Assembly (NCBI GenBank): GCA_023399815.1
Contig: JAEWOJ010000160.1
Location: 1-24,829 of the forward strand
Length of the DNA stretch: 24,829 bases
Source: Pseudomonadota bacterium
Lineage (GTDB): Bacteria > Pseudomonadota > Gammaproteobacteria > Xanthomonadales > Xanthomonadaceae
Reading direction: 5' to 3'
Of this stretch, positions 1-6,400 are shown piece by piece (position 1 is the first letter of the stretch; each line of letters starts with the position of its first letter). The position numbers were made by a program, and so were the translations under genes. The notes under the pieces were generated by a model. That model saw only the letters and a program-made list of their open reading frames with translations, had not been told where the DNA came from and did not search any database.

Positions 1-37
1 CCGCGACAGCCCGCTGTGCGGGGGCTCAAGGGGAAAG

Positions 38-65
38 CCCCGTCGCGACTGGCGTCGCTCCTACA
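38..65 (-). repeat. Dispersed REP-like repeat, single arm
   Basis: Read on the minus strand this begins TGTAGGAGCGACGCCAGTCG and ends in GACGGGG. The same word recurs, with one or two substitutions, as both arms of the inverted pair at 18573-18643. It lies just downstream of the TldD-like gene. The repetition within the window is seen directly. Membership of a Xanthomonadaceae REP family is an inference from general familiarity. Bases 1-37 may hold the rest of the element, but the window edge prevents a decision. Confidence 0.7.
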
Positions 66-91
66 GCTCCGACAGTTCCAATGGGCGAGTC

Positions 92-1720
92 TCAGCCCAG
101 GCTGCGCGCGGTGTTGATGATGTTGACGCCGTCGAAGCGGGTGGTGGCCGAGCCGTGCGACACCGCCGAGACCTGCCCCGGCTGGCCCTTGCCGTCGAAG
201 AACGAGCCGCCCAGGCGGAAATCGCGCGCATCGCAGATGGCCGAGCAGGCGTTCCAGAACTCCGGCGTGCGGATCTGGTAGGCCGCGTCCTCGACCATGC
301 CGGTGATCTCGCCATTTTTGATCTGGTAGCAGAGCTGGCCGCCGAACTGCGCGTTGTAGCGCTGCTGGTCGATGGAGTACGAGCCGCGGCCGTGGATGTA
401 GATGCCGTTCTCCACTTCCTTGACCATCTGCGCCGGCGTCAGCGGCGCCTTGCCCGGGGCCAGCGACACGTTGGCCATGCGCTGGAACTGCACGCTCTTC
501 CACGAATCGGCGTAGCTGCAGCCGTGCGAGGCGTTCTCGCCGAGGATGTGCACCTCGTCGCGGGTGGCCTGGTAGTTGACCAGGATGCCGTCCTTCACCA
601 GGTCCCAGCGCCGGCACTTCACGCCCTCGTCGTCGTAGCCCACCGCGCCGAGGCTGTAGGGCTCGGTCTTGTCGGCGGTGAAGTTGACGATGTCGCTGCC
701 CCAGCGGAAACCGGCGTCGCGCTTGTCCAGCGTGGCGAAGCTGGTGCCGGCGTAGTTGGCCTCGTAGCCGAGCACGCGGTCCAGCTCCAGCGGGTGGCCG
801 ACGTTCTCGTGGATGGTCAGGAACAGGTTGGACGGGTCCAGCACCAGGTCGTACTTGCCCGGCTTGACCGACGGCGCGGCGAGCTTCTCGCGCGCCTGCC
901 TGGCCGCGGCGATGGCGTCCTCCACCGGGTCGTAGGAGTGGCCGTAGCCGACCACGCCGCCGGGCAGGTGGTACTTGCCGGCGGCATCGCCATCGAGGAA
1001 TTCCCAGCCCATGCCGGCCGGCGCCGACAGCCCGTTGCGGGTGCGGAACCTGCCGCTGGCGGTATCGATGGCGGTGGCGGTGAACGGCAGCCAGATGCGG
1101 TGTACGTCCTGGTCGATCCACGAACCGTCGCTGGAAGCGAAGTACTTCTGCTCGTTGACCAGGAACAGCTGCGAATTGATGAAGCTGGCGCCGGCGTTGA
1201 GCGCGGCGGCATTGATCGACAGCAGCAGGTCCACCTTGTCCTTGACCGGCACCGCCATCGCGTTGCGGCGGATCGGCGTCTGCCAGCGCACCTCGCCCAC
1301 GCCGGGCGTCGGCGCCAGCTGCACCGGCCGGGTCTGGATTTTCGCGTTCGCGCGGGCGATGGCCAGCGCCTGCGCCACCGCCGCGGCCACGCCCTGTTCG
1401 GTGGACTGGTTGCTGGCGGCGAAGCCCCAGGCGCCATCGACGATCACGCGGATGCCGACGCCGGCCGACTCGCTGTTGGTGACGTTCTGGACCTTGTCCT
1501 CGCGGGTGACGATGGCCTGGTTGAGGTAACGGCCGATGCGCACGTCGCAGTAGCTGGCGCCACCCTTCCTGGCCAGCGCCAGCACGGTATCGGCCAGCAC
1601 CTTTTTGCGCGCCACGTCGGCCGGCGCCAGCAGTTCCTCGGCGGCGATCAGGCGGGCATTGGGCAGCATCATGCCGGCGAGGCCGAGGCCGGAAAGCGCA
1701 AGGAACTGGCGGCGTTGCAT
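92..1720 (-). CDS. TldD/PmbA-family metallopeptidase with Tat-type signal peptide
   Basis: The product has 542 residues and belongs to the TldD/PmbA (peptidase U62) family, zinc proteins that trim peptides. The zinc motif HENVGH is at residues 304-309 and fits the HExxxH form of TldD rather than PmbA/TldE, which lacks it. The N-terminus reads MQRRQFLALSGLGLAG, a twin-arginine pair followed by a hydrophobic stretch, so export in folded form by Tat is likely. Classical E. coli TldD is cytosolic and about 60 residues shorter. I chose the ATG at 1720 because it starts this signal and has GGAG about 7 bases upstream; an upstream in-frame extension to 1795 adds 25 residues without signal character. 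TldD usually works with a TldE/PmbA partner. None is in the window, and it could lie just off the left edge. The family call is firm; the periplasmic location is inferred. Confidence 0.9.
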   Translation of the reverse strand: MQRRQFLALSGLGLAGMMLPNARLIAAEELLAPADVARKKVLADTVLALARKGGASYCDVRIGRYLNQAIVTREDKVQNVTNSESAGVGIRVIVDGAWGFAASNQSTEQGVAAAVAQALAIARANAKIQTRPVQLAPTPGVGEVRWQTPIRRNAMAVPVKDKVDLLLSINAAALNAGASFINSQLFLVNEQKYFASSDGSWIDQDVHRIWLPFTATAIDTASGRFRTRNGLSAPAGMGWEFLDGDAAGKYHLPGGVVGYGHSYDPVEDAIAAARQAREKLAAPSVKPGKYDLVLDPSNLFLTIHENVGHPLELDRVLGYEANYAGTSFATLDKRDAGFRWGSDIVNFTADKTEPYSLGAVGYDDEGVKCRRWDLVKDGILVNYQATRDEVHILGENASHGCSYADSWKSVQFQRMANVSLAPGKAPLTPAQMVKEVENGIYIHGRGSYSIDQQRYNAQFGGQLCYQIKNGEITGMVEDAAYQIRTPEFWNACSAICDARDFRLGGSFFDGKGQPGQVSAVSHGSATTRFDGVNIINTARSLG

Positions 1721-1798
1721 GCGGGACTCCAGGGGTGGGGCGATGCGGGCATCGCGCGGGACCCCCGAATCTCGGCTGCGGCGCGGTGCAGGCACAAG

Positions 1799-1810
1799 TG
1801 ACCATGGTCA
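1799..1810. promoter_or_regulatory. 12-bp perfect palindrome in divergent promoter region
   Basis: TGACCATGGTCA is an exact 12-base palindrome in the gap between the divergent tldD-like and DUF938 genes. It could be a small operator. It could equally be chance, since it has no second copy nearby and I could not place confident -10/-35 boxes around it. Confidence 0.25.
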
Positions 1811-1869
1811 TGCGTGGCGCGGACTGGCCCTGCGGCACAATCGGCCGGGTCACGAACACGCCCGCCGCG

Positions 1870-2514
1870 ATGACCGCCAAGCCCCACACCGAGTCCTGCG
1901 ACCGCAACCGCGAGCCGATCCTCGCGGTGCTGCGGCGCCACCTGGGCGACGCCCGCAACGTGCTGGAGATCGGCAGCGGCACCGGCCAGCACACGGTGCA
2001 TTTCGCCGCGGCGATGCCATGGCTGCGCTGGCAGGCCAGCGATCACCGCGACCACCTGCCCGGCATCGGCCAGTGGCTGGACGAGGCCGCGCTGCCCGAC
2101 ACGCCGGCTCCGCTGGAACTGCAGGCGGTCGCGGGCGGCGGGCTGCAGCCCCTGCCGCCGTTGCCGGTCGCCGATGGGGTGGCCGGCTTCGATGCGGTGT
2201 TCACCGCCAACACCCTGCACATCATGGGCTGGGACGAGGTGCAGGCGCTGTTGGCCGGGCTGCCGTCGCTGATGGCCCCGGATGCGCTGTTCATCGCCTA
2301 CGGGCCGTTCAACTACGGCGGCGATTTCAGCAGCGACAGCAACCGCGCCTTCGACGGCTGGCTGAAGGCGCGCGACCCGCGCTCGGGCATCCGCGATTTC
2401 GAGGCGGTGGACGCGCTGGCCCGTGCGCAGGGCCTGGAACTGCGCGAGGACGTGGCGATGCCGGCCAACAACCGCACCCTGGTATGGCGGCGGACGCCGA
2501 TGAAGAGCGGCTAG
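1870..2514 (+). CDS. DUF938-family SAM-dependent methyltransferase
   Basis: The product has 214 residues. The N-terminus has the DUF938 layout, with a CDRNREPIL segment followed by the SAM-binding glycine loop LEIGSGTGQH at about residues 32-41, an acidic residue after strand 2 (ASDHRD), and FDAVFTANTLHIMGW as the strand-4 region. This is a class I Rossmann methyltransferase. The substrate is unknown for the family, so none is assigned. I chose ATG 1870 because conserved-looking sequence begins there; the in-frame extension to 1735 reads through the promoter region and looks non-coding. No good Shine-Dalgarno sequence is visible. The stop at 2512-2514 nearly abuts the next gene and both are on the plus strand, so co-transcription with the M61 peptidase is likely, although no functional link is known. 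Confidence 0.85.
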   Translation: MTAKPHTESCDRNREPILAVLRRHLGDARNVLEIGSGTGQHTVHFAAAMPWLRWQASDHRDHLPGIGQWLDEAALPDTPAPLELQAVAGGGLQPLPPLPVADGVAGFDAVFTANTLHIMGWDEVQALLAGLPSLMAPDALFIAYGPFNYGGDFSSDSNRAFDGWLKARDPRSGIRDFEAVDALARAQGLELREDVAMPANNRTLVWRRTPMKSG

Positions 2515-2548
2515 GATGCGGAAACTTCAACGCGAGGCAGGGGGACGG

Positions 2549-4447
2549 ATGCAGGGGCGCAACTGGTTGTTGGCGATGGCGCTGGGCCTGGCGCCGCAGG
2601 CGGGCGCGCAGGCGCAGGACGGCGATGCGCTGCAGGCGGCGATGCAGGTTCAGGCCCGCTACCCGGGCGTGATCGAGCTGGAGGTGGACGCCAGCGACGT
2701 CGAGCGCCGCATCCAGCGCGTGCGCGAGCGCATCCCGGTGGTGCCCGGCCCGCTGACCCTGTGGTATCCGCAATGGATTCCCGGCAACCATGCGCCGACC
2801 GGTCCGATCAACCAGATGGCCGGACTGACGATCCGCGGCAATGGCCGGCCACTGCCATGGATCCGCGATTCGATCGACATGTACGCTTTCCGGCTGCAGG
2901 TGCCCGAAGGCGTGGACGTGCTCGACGTCGAGTTCCAGTACCTCTCGCCCACCGCCGCCGACCAGGGCCGGGTGGCGATGACGCCCAACCTGCTCGACCT
3001 GCAATGGCATCGCGTGGTGCTGTATCCGGCCGGCTTCGATGCGCGCGGCATCCAGGTGAAGCCGGCGCTGCGCCTGCCCGAGGGCTGGCGCAGCGGCACG
3101 GCGCTGGACGTCGCCCAGCGCAGCGGCGCGACCGAGCATTACGCGCCGGTGTCGCTGATGACGCTGATCGATTCGCCGGTCTACGCCGGGCGCTGGTTCA
3201 AGCGCTTCGCGCTCGACGACAAGGCCGCGCAGCCGGTGTGGCTGGACGTGGTGGCCGAGAACCCGCAGGCGCTGCAGGCCGACCCGGAGGTACTGGACGC
3301 GCACCGCGCGCTGGTGCGCGAGGCCGACAAGGTGTTCGGGCCGCGCCCCTACACCCGCTACGACTTCCTGCTGGCGGTGTCGGACGTTTTCACCGGCATC
3401 GGCCTGGAGCATGCGCAGTCCAGCGAGAACGGCATGCACGACGGCTACCTGCGCGGCGAGCGCCCGTTCGCCGACAACGACCTGCTGCCGCACGAATACA
3501 CCCACGCATGGATCGGCAAGGCCTGGCGCCCGCGCCCGACCTGGGTGCCGCACTACAACGCGCCGATGCGCAACGACGCGCTGTGGATGTACGAAGGCCA
3601 GACCCAGTACTGGGCGGTGGTGCTGGCCGCGCGCTCGGGCCTGTGGAACCCCGGTTATGCCATGGCGATGCTGGCGCAGCTGCAGGCCAACTACGCCACC
3701 CAGCCGGGGCGGCAATGGCGCGACCTGCACGACACCGTCCACCAGGGCATCCTCGATTTCAACGCCAAGCCGCAGGCGTGGGCGGACTGGCAGCGCGCCT
3801 TCGAGTTCTACAACGAGAGCACGCTGTTGTGGCTGGGCGTGGACGCGCGGCTGCGCGCGCTGTCCAGGGGCAGGGTGACGCTGGATGACTTCGCCAGGCG
3901 CTTCCACCAGGGCGGCGCGCAGGGCGAGATCCGCCTGTACGACCGCGACGACGTGATGCAGGCGCTGGAAGCAGTGCAGCCCGGCGCGTGGGACGCCTTC
4001 ATCGGCCAGCGCCTGGACGCGCGCGACGGCAGCGCGCCGGACGGCCTGCAGGCGGCGGGCTGGGAGCTGTACTACAGCGAGGAGCCGAACCTGGTCGTCG
4101 CCGACGGCGAGGCCGATGGCCTGGCCGACCTGCAGTACTCGCTGGGCCTGAAGGCCGGCAGCGACGGCGCGCTGCAATGGGTCGGCTGGGACAGCCCGGC
4201 GTTCAAGGCCGGACTGGCCAAGGACGTGACGCTGGTGGCGGTGAACGGGACGGCGTACAGCGGCGGCCGCCTGAAGCAGGCGGTGACCGATGCGAAGAGC
4301 GGCACGCCGATCGAACTGATCGTGCGCCAGGCCGACGACTACCGCACGGTACGCATCGACTACCGCGACGGCCTGCGCTACCCGCACCTGCGCCGCATCG
4401 CCGGCAGCGCCGACCTGCTGACGAAGATTCTTGCGCCGCGGCGTTGA
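2549..4447 (+). CDS. M61-family (glycyl aminopeptidase-like) metallopeptidase with PDZ domain
   Basis: The product has 632 residues. A Sec signal peptide spans residues 1-22, with the AQA/Q site as the likely cleavage point, so the enzyme is probably periplasmic. The order is an N-terminal beta-rich domain, then the zinc-binding HEYTH at residues 315-319 in the context PHEYTHAWIGK, then the third ligand Glu349 in LWMYEGQTQYW, then a C-terminal PDZ-like segment with the VAVNGTAYSGG carboxylate-loop region at about 560-590. This matches peptidase M61, whose characterised members release N-terminal Gly and Ala. I chose ATG 2549 because GGGGG lies just upstream and the signal peptide begins there; an in-frame ATG at 2516 would add 11 residues before the signal. 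It starts 34 bases after the methyltransferase stop. It converges on hipA, with a hairpin between them. Confidence 0.92.
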   Translation: MQGRNWLLAMALGLAPQAGAQAQDGDALQAAMQVQARYPGVIELEVDASDVERRIQRVRERIPVVPGPLTLWYPQWIPGNHAPTGPINQMAGLTIRGNGRPLPWIRDSIDMYAFRLQVPEGVDVLDVEFQYLSPTAADQGRVAMTPNLLDLQWHRVVLYPAGFDARGIQVKPALRLPEGWRSGTALDVAQRSGATEHYAPVSLMTLIDSPVYAGRWFKRFALDDKAAQPVWLDVVAENPQALQADPEVLDAHRALVREADKVFGPRPYTRYDFLLAVSDVFTGIGLEHAQSSENGMHDGYLRGERPFADNDLLPHEYTHAWIGKAWRPRPTWVPHYNAPMRNDALWMYEGQTQYWAVVLAARSGLWNPGYAMAMLAQLQANYATQPGRQWRDLHDTVHQGILDFNAKPQAWADWQRAFEFYNESTLLWLGVDARLRALSRGRVTLDDFARRFHQGGAQGEIRLYDRDDVMQALEAVQPGAWDAFIGQRLDARDGSAPDGLQAAGWELYYSEEPNLVVADGEADGLADLQYSLGLKAGSDGALQWVGWDSPAFKAGLAKDVTLVAVNGTAYSGGRLKQAVTDAKSGTPIELIVRQADDYRTVRIDYRDGLRYPHLRRIAGSADLLTKILAPRR

Positions 4448-4461
4448 ATCGCGCGGAGTGG

Positions 4462-4485
4462 AAGCGCCCGCGGTACGGGGCGCTT
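4462..4485. terminator. Hairpin between convergent M61 and hipA genes
   Basis: AAGCGCCC at 4462-4469 pairs perfectly with GGGCGCTT at 4478-4485 across an 8-base loop. It sits in the 43-base gap between two convergent stops, so it could end transcription from both sides. There is no strong U tract on either strand, so intrinsic termination is plausible but not assured. Confidence 0.5.
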
Positions 4486-4490
4486 GCGGG

Positions 4491-5774
4491 TCATCGAATG
4501 GCCTGGAGCCTGGCCAGGCAGCGTTCGCAGGACAGCTGGATTTCCTGCAGCAACCGGTCGAGTACCGGGTGGGCGATGCCTTCGTCCCGTAGTTGTCCCT
4601 GCACGCGCTGCGCCGCATCGGGCAGCAGCAGGCACATGGCTGCAAGCGTGTTCAGCGCCCACGTGGGGTCCAGCCGCAGGCTGGTGGCGGTGGCCTGCCA
4701 GTCTTCCGGGCGGATATCCCACCAGCGGTAGTGGTTGCCGATCTTCATCGCCATTTTGATCTTGCGCTTCTGCAGCTGCGGGTAGGGCAAGGCGCTGGAA
4801 ATGTCGTACAGCGGAGCAAGACGGACGTTGCCGCCGGCGCCGAACAGCAGCGAGTAGTTCTTGGCATGGGCATCCGTGCCGCCGATCAGGTAGTTGAAGG
4901 CCAGTGCCGCGAACAGGGTTTCCACGTCGTTGCGCGGCTGCGAGGAGTGATCCCACAGCACCTTCGCCAGATCGGCCGGCCCGGGCCCGCCCTGGCTCTG
5001 GTACTTGATCTGCGGCATCACGCCCAAGGCCTGGCAGAAGTCCTCCTGATGCACGCGCACCAGATTTCCGTTCATGCGGGCGCGGTCGTAGCGGCTGACG
5101 CAGATGGCGGTTTCCCCGCCGATGTCGATCTTCTCGACAGTGGCGGCCGGCAAGCCCAGCGCCTGTGCCAGCCGCAGACAGAACATCTCGTTCTCGACGA
5201 AGCCGTCGTAGTCACCGCCCGGCGGTTTCAGGATATGCGTGGTGGGTATACGACCGGCGGGAATGGCCCAGCTGCCGTCGTCCTGCCTCAGCAGGGCGAT
5301 CTTGGATTGGGCGCCCGCCAGGCTGAACTGCCCGACGTCGTCCACATTGCGTGCCATGCCGTTGTCCTGGCGAAGGCGTCGCAGCCGGTCTGCCAGCTCG
5401 GCGTCACTCAGCGGCTCGACCCGGTCGTCGGCGCCTGCCAGGATGCTTTCAAGACGTTCGTCGTTGACGAACTGCACCGCGCCGGCGCAGTCCTCACCGA
5501 CATGGGAGAGCAATGCGACGGGATTGCGGGGGGAAACATGGAAGCGCGTGCCCCAGCGTTGCAGCAGGCTCTCATTGTCGGGAAGCAGGCCCCACAGGAC
5601 AGCGGAGATCGCCTGCGGAGGGAAATCCGCCTGGGTCAGTGGCAGGCTCAGCGAGACGGCATAGGCGCCAGCGGTATTGAGCCAGGCATCGGCATAGCGG
5701 AGCCGCGGGTTCCCGTTGCCGTCGGCTTCCAGCCGCCCGGCGATGCGACCGGACAACAGGATCGTCAGCGCCAC
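4491..5774 (-). CDS. hipA: HipA-type serine/threonine kinase toxin
   Basis: The product has 427 residues. It is the toxin kinase of a HipBA module; E. coli HipA phosphorylates glutamyl-tRNA synthetase and halts translation. The HipA hallmarks are present: FSLAGAQSK with Ser151 at the position of the E. coli autophosphorylation Ser150; the catalytic loop GGTDAHAKN with Asp301, Lys305 and Asn306; and the metal-binding Asp324 in LAPLYDISS. The Asp301-to-Asp324 distance of 23 equals that of E. coli Asp309 to Asp332. The kinase therefore looks intact. The start is GTG at 5774, sharing one base with the hipB stop (TAGTG), with GGGGAAG upstream in hipB, so translation is probably coupled to the antitoxin. 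Base composition is visibly less GC-rich than neighbouring genes, suggesting acquisition. The cellular target is not known from sequence. Confidence 0.93.
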   Translation of the reverse strand: MALTILLSGRIAGRLEADGNGNPRLRYADAWLNTAGAYAVSLSLPLTQADFPPQAISAVLWGLLPDNESLLQRWGTRFHVSPRNPVALLSHVGEDCAGAVQFVNDERLESILAGADDRVEPLSDAELADRLRRLRQDNGMARNVDDVGQFSLAGAQSKIALLRQDDGSWAIPAGRIPTTHILKPPGGDYDGFVENEMFCLRLAQALGLPAATVEKIDIGGETAICVSRYDRARMNGNLVRVHQEDFCQALGVMPQIKYQSQGGPGPADLAKVLWDHSSQPRNDVETLFAALAFNYLIGGTDAHAKNYSLLFGAGGNVRLAPLYDISSALPYPQLQKRKIKMAMKIGNHYRWWDIRPEDWQATATSLRLDPTWALNTLAAMCLLLPDAAQRVQGQLRDEGIAHPVLDRLLQEIQLSCERCLARLQAIR

Positions 5775-6274
5775 TATTGCTTCCCCTTTCGGCGGTTGCC
5801 CGGCGTGGCCCAGGATTCTGGCGGCAGCAGCGCATCGAGCTTTCTTTGCTGTTCCTCGAATGCGGAGAGGGCGGAAGAGGGCTTGAGCAGCGTGTCGAGC
5901 TTTCTTTGCTGCTCCTCGAATGCGGAAAGGGCGGAAGAGGGCTTGAGCAATGCATCGAACCCTGAGCCGAATGCGCTGCCTGAGGGGAACCGGCTGTGCT
6001 CGATGATGCGATCAACGTCCGGAAGGTCCACCGGCTGGTCGCCGGCAGCTGGCGGCGAGACGTCACGGGCGGAGGCGTCCAGCTCGATGCCGAGGACGTT
6101 GAGCGCCCGCAGTACCAGTTGCAGCTCGGCCCTGGGTTTGCCTTTTTCGATTTCGATGATCCATTGCCGGCTGACGCCGGCCTCGTGGGCCAGGCGTGCC
6201 TGGTCCCAGCCCAGCGCCTTGCGGCGCTGCAGGATCACATTGCCCAGGTCGGCAGGAGTCTTGAGGGCGGCCAT
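5774..6274 (-). CDS. hipB: HipB-type XRE antitoxin with duplicated C-terminal tail
   Basis: The product has 166 residues, longer than E. coli HipB (88). Residues 10-65 form an XRE/Cro helix-turn-helix (QARLAHEAGVSRQWIIEIEKG). Residues 66-106 are Pro/Asp-rich and probably flexible. Residues 107-126 and 127-146 are two copies of one 20-residue unit (xLLKPSSALSAFEEQQRKLD), followed by a truncated third start, DALLPPESW. It should bind hipA kinase and repress its own promoter through the palindromes at 6283-6400. ATG 6274 is the start: the HTH begins a few residues later, and upstream sequence in this frame is promoter. No Shine-Dalgarno is visible, and a -10 box ends only 7 bases before the ATG, so the mRNA may be leaderless. 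The role of the duplicated tail is unknown. Confidence 0.9.
   Translation of the reverse strand: MAALKTPADLGNVILQRRKALGWDQARLAHEAGVSRQWIIEIEKGKPRAELQLVLRALNVLGIELDASARDVSPPAAGDQPVDLPDVDRIIEHSRFPSGSAFGSGFDALLKPSSALSAFEEQQRKLDTLLKPSSALSAFEEQQRKLDALLPPESWATPGNRRKGKQ
5837..5956 (-). repeat. Tandem 60-bp in-frame duplication within hipB
   Basis: The units 5837-5896 and 5897-5956 agree at 54 of 60 bases by my count, and most differences fall in the 12 bases at the right-hand end of each unit. Each encodes the same 20 residues, apart from one Ala/Thr change. The third unit is recognisable only by its first four codons. The near identity at DNA level indicates a recent duplication. Confidence 0.95.
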
Positions 6275-6281
6275 ACGGCGC

Positions 6282-6310
6282 AATGTAAGCGAATGCTTAC
6301 ATCGGGGCAA
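6282..6310 (-). promoter_or_regulatory. Predicted hipBA promoter, possibly leaderless
   Basis: On the minus strand TTGCCC (6310-6305) and TACATT (6287-6282) are separated by 17 bases, a good sigma-70 arrangement. The -10 box ends 7 bases before the hipB ATG, so the predicted start point falls at or one base before the initiation codon. Operator 1 covers the spacer and most of the -10 box, so bound HipB would block RNA polymerase. This is prediction only. Confidence 0.55.
6283..6302. promoter_or_regulatory. hipBA operator 1 (perfect palindrome)
   Basis: ATGTAAGCGAATGCTTACAT has 8-bp half-sites ATGTAAGC/GCTTACAT that match perfectly, with a 4-base spacer. It lies immediately upstream of hipB and overlaps the predicted -10 box. 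Identity of the half-sites with operator 2 makes it the likely HipB recognition sequence; it differs from the E. coli TATCC-N8-GGATA site. Confidence 0.85.
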
Positions 6311-6330
6311 ATGTAAGCAATCGCTTACAT
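6311..6330. promoter_or_regulatory. hipBA operator 2 (perfect palindrome)
   Basis: ATGTAAGCAATCGCTTACAT has the same perfect half-sites as operator 1 with a different 4-base spacer. The centres are 28 bp apart. It lies immediately upstream of the predicted -35 box. Confidence 0.85.
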
Positions 6331-6352
6331 CTGGTGGACCCGGGTCCTGCTG

Positions 6353-6372
6353 AAGCAAGTGTTCGCTGACAT
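6353..6372. promoter_or_regulatory. Degenerate hipBA operator 3
   Basis: AAGCAAGTGTTCGCTGACAT keeps 12 of the 16 half-site bases of operators 1 and 2: the right half GCTGACAT matches 7 of 8, the left half only 5 of 8. Its centre is 42 bp from that of operator 2, about four helical turns. Alone it would be weak evidence; it is supported by the spacing pattern. Confidence 0.4.
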
Positions 6373-6392
6373 CGGTAAAGATGTCAGCGAAC
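6361..6392. terminator. 13-bp inverted repeat after the indolepyruvate oxidoreductase gene
   Basis: GTTCGCTGACATC (6361-6373) and GATGTCAGCGAAC (6380-6392) are perfect inverted copies separated by GGTAAA. On the minus strand this is a strong hairpin about 7 bases after the stop of the upstream oxidoreductase gene. There is no U tract, so it may terminate weakly, protect the 3-prime end, or act only as DNA, since its arms are also halves of operators 3 and 4. Confidence 0.5.
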
Positions 6393-6400
6393 GCATACAT
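6381..6400. promoter_or_regulatory. Near-perfect hipBA operator 4
   Basis: ATGTCAGCGAACGCATACAT matches the operator 1/2 half-sites at 14 of 16 positions, one mismatch per half. The centre is 28 bp from operator 3, repeating the operator 1-2 spacing. Its last base is the first plus-strand base of the neighbouring stop codon (6400-6402). Confidence 0.55.

Noticed and set aside
155..1801. A 548-codon open frame antisense to the TldD-like gene
   Set aside because: Composition is Ala/Arg/Val/Gly/His-rich with no motif, as expected of the strand opposite a GC-rich gene with strong third-position bias. The same applies to the long frames antisense to M61, the oxidoreductase, PLD and GGDEF-EAL genes.
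5821..5956. CRISPR or intergenic minisatellite reading of the 60-bp repeat
   Set aside because: The units are directly adjacent with no spacers and lie in frame within hipB, so it is a coding duplication.
6353..6400. Independent promoter with its own operator for another gene
   Set aside because: No open frame other than hipB follows on the minus strand and none diverges on the plus strand, so the sites are best explained as part of hipBA control.
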